Below are positions 58,017-64,000 of a DNA stretch of 64,000 nt, piece after piece. Origin of the DNA: Stenocarpella maydis (lineage: Eukaryota > Ascomycota > Sordariomycetes > Diaporthales > Diaporthaceae); the NCBI GenBank assembly GCA_002270565.1, contig NQMI01000065.1:180637-244636 (forward strand), read 5' to 3'. The notes under the pieces were generated by a model, which saw nothing but the letters and a program-made list of their open reading frames with translations, did no database searches and was not told the DNA's origin. Both the position numbers and the translations under genes were made by a program. Position 1 is the first letter of the stretch, and each line of letters begins with the position of its first letter.

Positions 58017-58610
58017 TGTTAAACGGAACCGCTCAGCAGGGCGTTGGTACTCCGTGCAAGGAGTTACCCTAGACTTCGTTGTAAGGAGTTACCCTAGACT
58101 TCCTAGCAAGGAGTTACCCTAGACTTGCGAGTCAGGCGATTTTCGCTAAGTACGCCCAGTGCGTGCGTGACGCAAGATGAGTTTGGTGGCCGTGAGTCGA
58201 TTATTTTGGCCTGCATTTGCACCTTAATTCAGACCTCTGCATTACCCTTATTTCTTACCCAAAAAGTATATAACTTAGTGCATTGGATAGCTTGATTTCT
58301 GAAGTTTATATGTACTTAATTTGGGCATTGCTAGGGCTATGGTTGGCTGGTTGCTTGGAACCAAAGATGGTGTGTTGGAAGGGCGAATTTTCCGGCATTT
58401 GCAAATTTGCACCAGAGCCTACCGCAGCGTGCCCAGGGGTGAGACGACGTCGGAGGGTATATAAGGAGGGCTTACAGAAGCCCAACTTAATTCAATACAA
58501 AGTTGTCCAGACCATTGTCAATCGTCCCAATTCGCCTCAGAGCACCATACTGCGACCCTGCCGAAACACACGCTGAACTGAATGCTATTCTATAGCACAA
58601 ATTTATCAGA
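58017..58610 (+). repeat. LTR-like dispersed repeat, family B, copy 4
   Basis: Complete copy, TGTTAAACGGAACCG to ATTTATCAGA, with three AAGGAGTTACCCTAGACTT units and TATATAAGG near 58458. It is inserted in the copia element just after the integrase region. It is close to copies 1 and 2 in sequence. No target duplication is visible at its borders. Confidence 0.85.
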
Positions 58611-59597
58611 AAATCCATCTCAAGGGCGAGACCTTATAGCTAAGATTTTTATAGTGGTGCCTATATACTAAGGGTTTAGGTGATAAGGGTTACTACTATC
58701 TTATGAGCACTTAAGTTGCTAGCTATATTATATTAAGCGTCCCCAGTTGAGATTTTACAGTCTTAACTCCTGCTTAACGTGTATTTTATATACTTACCCA
58801 AAGTAGCATCAGATAGTACACGCTTTGTTATGCATTTGCTAAGAAGTTGGCTCTAATATGCTATTCATTACTATTTACTATAATCCCTACCTAACCCAAC
58901 TACTACTTCCTCTACCCCTACCAACTCTTAATATTGGCCTCTAATGGAGAGAGCTTTTACTGATTAAGTTATTATTAAACTCTATTGCTAATATCTGCTG
59001 CCAGAAGATAGTTGATCTGCACTATACTTAATTTAGCTAATTATTAACACTTAGTTAGGGGGAGAGGGGGTCTAGAGATCTAGGTCCAGGAGGCCGGATA
59101 ATTATTATTCTAGTTCCAGGGTATCCAAATAATTATTATTCTAGTTCCAAGTAAATCCTTATTCAATCTATAGCCTATAGGCAAAGGAATTATGAGCCCT
59201 TATTACGCATTTCTTTTATAACCCTTAAGTACTAGAGATAATAAATAAGCAATACAAATTATTAGGAGCAAACATTTTATATAGGAATAGTACTATATTA
59301 TGCCAGACCATATAATTATATACTCTTAGCTTCTAGAGGAAGTAGAGACTACCATAATATGCTAGGTCTTTCTAGGTGCCTATATTTCATAGGTACTTAG
59401 CATAATGGTATACGCAACAAACTCAACAAAGGGACTAGCACAGCTAAAAGAAGCAGTAATATAGGGATTTGGTAACGAATGCAGTAATTTCTTTTATTTT
59501 CCTTAAAATGGTGAGAGTATGGGTTTAACCCCATGCCTGGGACTTTTTTTTTATATTTTTAGAGGAGACAGTTGCTGGCAAAAGAAAAGACTGCCAG

Positions 59598-59804
59598 TGT
59601 GGCAATAGCAGTGTGCAACAGCAAACTGGTGGGCTACGCCAGCCACCATACTGTACCCAGAGGGCGTAGTTGATTACTAAGCACCACTACCCCCTATATA
59701 AGCCCGAGATAGCTGGCGGGCTACGCCCACTACACCCACTACTCCTATATAGAGAATTTTAACCATAACCCCCAATCGTATTGCAATACGTGACCCAGCC
59801 AACA
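59598..59804 (+). repeat. 3' LTR of the copia-type element
   Basis: Pairs with 53775-53985; starts TGTGGCAATAGCAGTG and ends CAGCCAACA. Several C/T and G/A differences and small indels separate the two LTRs, so the insertion is not recent or has been RIPed. Confidence 0.9.
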
Positions 59805-61056
59805 CCTGACTACTTTTAAATCATGCATTAGCACACGGTGTATGATTCTCCTCATTCTTCTTCTTCAGCCAGAGATTTTCCGGCGCTATCCCTAGTTTCT
59901 GTAATTACCAATTCTGTATTGACGTACACAGGTAACCATTTGCACATACTTGACCATCCAAGGTTCATACGTTGCATGTGGCTACCTCCTTTAGCGTTCC
60001 GGACAAGTGCTTTGCAATAAACCATGGTCGCCTTAGGTGTCCTTATGAGTCCAGGTTGTTGAACTCCGACCATCAAGGTGGTTTATGATAGTTTCTCCTG
60101 CAGGCTCGATGATTGTTCCCCGGCGGTGTCGAGCTCGGTGAGCAATGTAGACAGGGCCAAGCCACGGGATACCGGGCTCTCCTAGATGCTTTTCGGACTT
60201 GTCTGGGTGTTGTTTTCAGCTTCCCTGATGGGCCAGACCCGGGCAGAGATGGCAGCACCACCGACAACAAGACCAGCCACCACACAATGCGCCGCGATCA
60301 CCACTGCGAACATGGCCGGTCGTCCCAGTCCAAAGCCTATCGCAACCGCAGCCGATACGATGCTGGCCATTGCGAAGGAATAGTAGGTGTTCATTGTTCC
60401 GGGTACAAGAAAGTCCTTCATGTGCGGAGGGGAGAACGTGGCGGCATCGTGGCTGTCAAGTGGCTCGAGCCACGCGACGCGGCTATGTGATCGCATTTTT
60501 ACCCGTTGACAAGCACTTTGTTGTTTGAGACTTTCCATGAGACGGGAAGAAAATCTGAGCGATGAGAAGACGAATCCTTCGCAGGAATTTGAATGAGTTC
60601 CCCGGGTAATACAGGATTCTCGGGGTATCCCATTCGGGATGTCCGGATGCGCCGTACGTCAGCTGAGCTGTACGTGGCTTGCTGACACGACGTTCGGGTT
60701 TCAATATGCGTGAGACGCTCGGGAGCCCGCCAAGGGGAGTTGGGTCTACTTGGCCCGTGACCAATTTGTCTGACTCGCCCATCTAGGTGCGGCCGTTCTT
60801 GAGCTTACCTGTGGTTCAGGGCGCTGCATGCCTGTGCATACGACGACGAAGTGTGCATCAAAGATCCTCTCCCGGAGTTTCAACTTATCCCATCCCAACT
60901 CACCAAGTGACCCGAGCATTAGCAAATATAAAGTGTTGAGCTTCAATAGTCAGCCGAGTTACAATCTTACTAGGGCGCCTAGTGCTATAGCCTCATCCTT
61001 AGCCCTCAACCTATGCCATCTCCGAAAACCACATCTGCCTGAGGAGCAGGGCCCAA
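59805..61056. other. Region between copia element and NIF3 fragment
   Basis: GC-balanced DNA. The only candidate gene is the reverse-strand ORF at 60182-60538. The rest holds short frames without motifs. Confidence 0.4.
60182..60538 (-). CDS. Possible small membrane protein, 118 residues
   Basis: Two hydrophobic segments near the middle (YYSFAMASIVSAAVAIGFGL and MFAVVIAAHCVVAGLVVGGA) with a polar C-terminus (NNTQTSPKSI). An internal ATG (MKDFLVPGTMNTYY) could be the real start, giving 79 residues. No family was recognised. Gly/Ala/Val-rich composition raises the chance of a shadow ORF, but the two clear membrane segments favour a gene or gene fragment. Confidence 0.4.
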   Translation of the reverse strand: MESLKQQSACQRVKMRSHSRVAWLEPLDSHDAATFSPPHMKDFLVPGTMNTYYSFAMASIVSAAVAIGFGLGRPAMFAVVIAAHCVVAGLVVGGAAISARVWPIREAENNTQTSPKSI

Positions 61057-61345
61057 TCAAAAATCCTTGATCTCATAGACTTCATAGCCGGGTTCTTCAT
61101 ATGGATGAGCTCTGCCAGGGGAAAAGGTTAGCTTCCCGAGAGTGCCCCAGAAACACGACTAGTTAGAGGACAAAGAGCGAGTGGTGCACAGACTTCTTCA
61201 AAGCCTCCACGGCCTTTTTGGCACACTCTTCGCCGACGCATAGCGTCTCGACCCTCGCTTCCGAGACCTTCTCCAGGGCGCCGACCTGGCCAATGTGCGG
61301 GTTCGCCGTGTCTCCCGGGCGGAACTGGCCGGTCCCGATCGTGTA
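61057..61345 (-). pseudogene. 5'-truncated NIF3-family protein fragment
   Basis: Two reverse-strand exons, about 61194-61345 and 61057-61111. The first reads GTGQFRPGDTANPHIGQVG, then VSEARVETLCVGEE and VEALKK. The intron (donor GTCTGT at 61193, GCTAAC branch, CAG acceptor) joins it to AHPYEEPGYEVYEIKDF and a stop. This is the C-terminal alpha/beta (CutA-like) piece of NGG1-interacting factor 3-like proteins. Everything upstream is missing, and AT-rich repeat DNA begins right beside it. A remnant cut by repeat expansion. Confidence 0.75.
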
Positions 61346-61479
61346 CAGGATTTTCCCTTGCACTTTGTTAGCGCGGTAACTGCCTGAAACGCACGATGTT
61401 ACCCTATTTAACCAATCAGAACGCTCTGAATATCCTCCTCTAATCGAATACGTAGTGTTAAGGTCCCCAAAGGCTCAAT
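61346..61479. other. Boundary between the NIF3 fragment and repeat DNA
   Basis: Composition shifts to AT-rich at about 61385. No feature assigned. Confidence 0.5.
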
Positions 61480-62200
61480 ATCATATGTACTTAGCGATAT
61501 ACTTGGCGGAGTGCTTAGCTAGGCGGTAAGTGCCCTGCTAACCCCCTATTCCCCCAGGCTCCCCCAGGACCCCCAGCCAAAACAGGGTTAGGGTCTGCAG
61601 CCCCTTCAAACCACCAGTCTGCCTAACTGCTAGCCTCAAACACCCAAACCATCAGCCACCAACAGCCAATTCCTCCACCAACTTCCCCACCAAGCCGAAT
61701 TCCTCTTATTTAACACAATAGATATATTGATCAACCTCTATTTAACCTATTTAAGCACTCATTTAGTTAATTACAGTCGCTAGTACGATTTGGTAAGTAT
61801 TCTAGCATTTCCCCACGCTTCCTCCCTATTTGGGCCATTCTAACGGCTAATTAACCAGTCCCCTAGGACCCCCAGGGCAGCCCAGAGTTAGAGTCTGCAG
61901 CCCCTTCAAACCACCCGCCCATCTATTTACAGCACCCAAACCTACCAGCCATCAACCACCATACCCAACCCTTCCCTTAACACCATAACTATAATAATTC
62001 TATACTATTTAACCCAATATTCATATTATTTGCACTCAAATTACTACATCTACACCTTTATTTGGCTCAAAACGAGTGTTAGTATGATTTTCTAGCGATT
62101 TTAAGTATTTCCTCTATTTTGCTGCTTCTAAGCGCTAACTAACTGCTTGCCAAACCACCCTAATAACTCATCACCTACCACAACCACTAATAACCCAACT
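61480..62200 (+). repeat. Two to three diverged copies of a ~300-bp unit
   Basis: The block CTGCAGCCCCTTCAAACCACC occurs at about 61598 and 61896, each preceded by AGGACCCCCAG and followed by ACCCAAACC and CAGCCA(C/T)CAAC. A third, more diverged unit starts near 62075 (GTATGATTTTCTAGCG against GTACGATTTGGTAAGT at 61786). Cytosine-rich, with few stops relieved. Possibly subterminal repeats of a transposon; not identified. Confidence 0.6.
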
Positions 62201-62650
62201 AAGAGGTCAACTCTACCAGTAAGCCTGTGCAATAATAGCTTTCATTTGCTAAAGGCCACTACCTATAGGTAAATAATATACTTAAGCCAGTCAGAAGTTG
62301 CAGCAGTAAGTACTATAATAACCTCTTAAAAGGAAGTTCTAAAGAAATAAGGGGAAGTATAAGATGCCCCCTTTTTATTACTCTAAGACTACTCCAAATT
62401 AGCAACACCCTAACCTCACTACTACCAAGCCGAATTTTCTCATTAGAGCATTCTAATATAGTATTATTATATAAGGAAACTTAATTCCACTGCTCTTATA
62501 GTAATTGGAATTTCCCAAGACTTAGGTAAGATATCTGCTACCTTATTACTAAAAATCAACCATTTGGCTTAAGCATTTAAATCAACAATCCCCTCATCAG
62601 CATGCCTTCTACCTATAAGAGAGCCATAATCTCATAATATAAGTCAGTCC
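62201..62650. other. AT-rich relic
   Basis: AT-rich DNA with many stops. No domain recognised. Likely an eroded transposon. Confidence 0.4.
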
Positions 62651-63250
62651 TGTTAAACGGAACCGCTCAGCAGGGCGTTGGTACTCCGTGCAAGGAAGTT
62701 ACCCTAGGACTTATGTTGTAGGAGGTTCCTAGGACTTCGTTGCAAGGAGTTACCCTAGACTTGCGAGTCAGGCGATTTTACGCTAAGTACGACCTAGTGC
62801 GTGCGCGACGCAAGATGAGTTTGGTGGCCGTGAGTTGATTATTTTGGTCTGTATTTGCACCTTAATTTAGACCTCTATATTACCCTTATTTCTTATTTAA
62901 AAAGTATGTAACTTGGTTTATTGGATAGCTTGATTTCTGAAGTTTATATGTACTTAATTTAGGCATTGTTAGGGCTATGGTTGGCTGGTTGCTTGGAACT
63001 AAAGACAGTGTGTTAAAAGGGCGAATTTTCCGGCTTTTGCAAACTTGCACCATAGCCTACCGCAGTGTGCCCGCGGGTGAGACGATGTTGGAGGGTATAT
63101 AAGGAGGGCTTATAGAAGCCTAACTTAATTCAATATAAAGTTGTTCAGACCATTATTAATCATCCTAATTCGCCTTAGAGCACCATATTGCGACCCTGTC
63201 GGAAAACATATGCTGAACTGTATGCTATTCTATAGTACACAATTTTCAGA
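62651..63250 (+). repeat. LTR-like dispersed repeat, family B, copy 5
   Basis: TGTTAAACGGAACCG to AATTTTCAGA, with about three diverged AAGGAGTTACCCTAG units. It shows more C-to-T changes than copies 1, 2 and 4 (for example GATGTTGG for GACGTCGG). Same orientation as copy 4. Confidence 0.85.
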
Positions 63251-63709
63251 TCTTCTTATACTATATCTTCTTTTATTTGCAAAAAAAGAGAATCTTTGCA
63301 TTCAGCAGCTGGGCCTGCTCCTTTACAACCTCCAACTCCTACTCCAACTAGCGATATTTTAAAGTAACCTTATTCAGCTAATTATGGGTAAGACCTTAGA
63401 TATTATAGTTTAATAGATTTAATCGGATATATATCTAATAATAAGTAGACTCTAAATTAGAGACTTTATAGTCTTTAGCCAGATCATGCTCTTTATAATA
63501 AGAGCAAGGTATGGGAACGATACTACCCTTTAAGGTAATAGCCATTAAAAGAGCAGTTTTATACTTAAGAATGGAAAATATCTTTATAGAACGCAATTTA
63601 GTAACCCTGCTAGATATAATAAATTAGGAAGGTATAATTAAAATTCAGGAAGATAAATGAAAACTTATAGAAGTACCTTTAAGGATAAAGAAAGTAAGAA
63701 GGGAGATAA
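63251..63709. other. AT-rich transposon-like spacer
   Basis: Stop-rich AT DNA between family B copy 5 and family A copy 3. No domain recognised. Confidence 0.4.
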
Positions 63710-64000
63710 TATTATAAACCCGCATCTAATAGCTAATAACTACTGTAGAAGACAACCCTATAGGCCACAGGTTAGCTCCTAAAACGTTACCCCACCTAAT
63801 CCAAGCAGTAAGCCACCCCGCTTGGGTTAGGGTAAGGGATCCACTAAGATTAAAAAGATCTATATTAACTCTATCAAACAATACCTAGTCGATAGAATCA
63901 CTTTCAATCCTATTGAGCTACTAAAGAGTTGGAATATATATACCGATATAGTTATCACTAATAATAAATAGTTTTCATAGAATAGACTCTTTATTATCAC
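63710..64000 (+). repeat. LTR-like repeat, family A, copy 3 (cut by window edge)
   Basis: Diverged match to the first half and the TA-rich middle of the copies at 18557 and 19499 (shared ACTACTGTAGAAGACAACCC and ATAGAATAGACTCTT). A second family A element may extend beyond the window. Confidence 0.65.

Larger units (their letters stand above)
53775..59804 (+). mobile_element. Ty1/copia-type LTR retrotransposon, RIPed, with 5-bp target duplication
   Basis: A 6030-bp unit bounded by CCTGA at 53770-53774 and 59805-59809, with LTRs of 211 and 207 bp. A possible primer-binding site (TGGTTGCAAGGGCG) starts about 8 bp after the 5' LTR, and a purine-rich tract (AAAAGAAAAGA) precedes the 3' LTR. Conceptual reading, with stops, gives a Gag domain (LNNKIYLFYNIYKNNYL; ILKGKAKDFYIQLI, 55340-55520), a zinc-knuckle-like KRCYIC..KEGYW (about 56186), a protease-like region (about 56665-56950), a GAG-pre-integrase motif (FGHPLVERLS, about 57108) and an integrase core (57280-57960). 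Integrase before the space for RT is the copia order. A family B repeat (58017-58610) follows integrase. Only about 1 kb remains for RT/RNase H, so it is non-autonomous. Confidence 0.85.

Noticed and set aside
58040..58125. Regular short repeats resembling a CRISPR array.
   Set aside because: They are about 26-bp direct tandem units without distinct spacers, inside an LTR-like repeat of a eukaryote.
20005..58576. A conserved ~97-100 residue ORF repeated in family B copies (20005-20307, 22919-23212, 58283-58576).
   Set aside because: It spans the TATA box and likely start site of the repeat, is broken in the copies at 33391 and 62651, and has no protein family features. Conservation reflects the DNA repeat, not a protein.
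23246..59200. The string TTATGAGCCC recurring near 23244, 29474 and 59189 as a possible family A LTR start or insertion target.
   Set aside because: Sequence after the first ten or so bases does not follow family A at these places, so common origin cannot be shown.

Overview
The window is nuclear DNA of a filamentous ascomycete (Pezizomycotina, probably a Sordariomycete). The evidence is short introns (about 50-150 bp) with GTRNGT donors and CTRAC/CTAAC branch sites, recognisable fungal families (Fyv7, NAD-isocitrate dehydrogenase 2, exocyst Sec5, HET-ankyrin, NACHT, Zn2Cys6, GH62), and AT-rich transposon relics full of C:G-to-T:A transitions, as expected from repeat-induced point mutation (RIP). 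No CRISPR, bacterial operon or confident classical tRNA was seen.

Layout. 1-16 kb is a GC-rich core block: a coiled-coil protein cut by the window edge, fyv7, idh2, sec5, a broken HET-ankyrin gene, a glutathione transferase and a membrane protein. 17.5-23.6 kb is a nest of RIPed transposons: a pogo/Fot1 relic apparently split by two LTRs of one family, a Ty3/gypsy pol relic and two inverted copies of an LTR-like repeat (family B). 23.7-43.1 kb is a decayed secondary-metabolite locus: a diterpene-cyclase fragment, four cytochrome P450s (one intact, three broken), a frameshifted short-chain dehydrogenase and an intact AflR-like Zn2Cys6 regulator. It is cut up by a TA-flanked MITE, a Tc1/mariner element, a hAT-like MITE, a tRNA-like short repeat and another family B copy. 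43.8-53.8 kb returns to moderate GC: an intact secreted GH62 arabinofuranosidase, an NLR-type pseudogene and a 68-residue two-exon gene inside long non-coding stretches. 53,775-59,804 is a Ty1/copia-type element bounded by a 5-bp target duplication and itself invaded by a family B repeat. 59.8-64 kb holds a possible small membrane protein, a 5'-truncated NIF3 fragment, diverged GC-rich repeats, a fifth family B copy and a third LTR of the 18.5-kb family.

How it fits together. The cyclase fragment (class II terpene-cyclase signature), two ent-kaurene-oxidase-like P450s, two P450s of the isotrichodermin-hydroxylase type, an SDR and an AflR-like regulator form a plausible gibberellin/diterpenoid-like cluster. 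Its enzymes have largely been lost to RIP-type nonsense changes, indels and transposition, while the regulator and one P450 still read through completely. The product is inference; the gene content and the breaks can be read from the sequence. Several breaks are 1-bp indels and three N bases are present (19923, 23302, 40495), so some frameshifts could be assembly errors.
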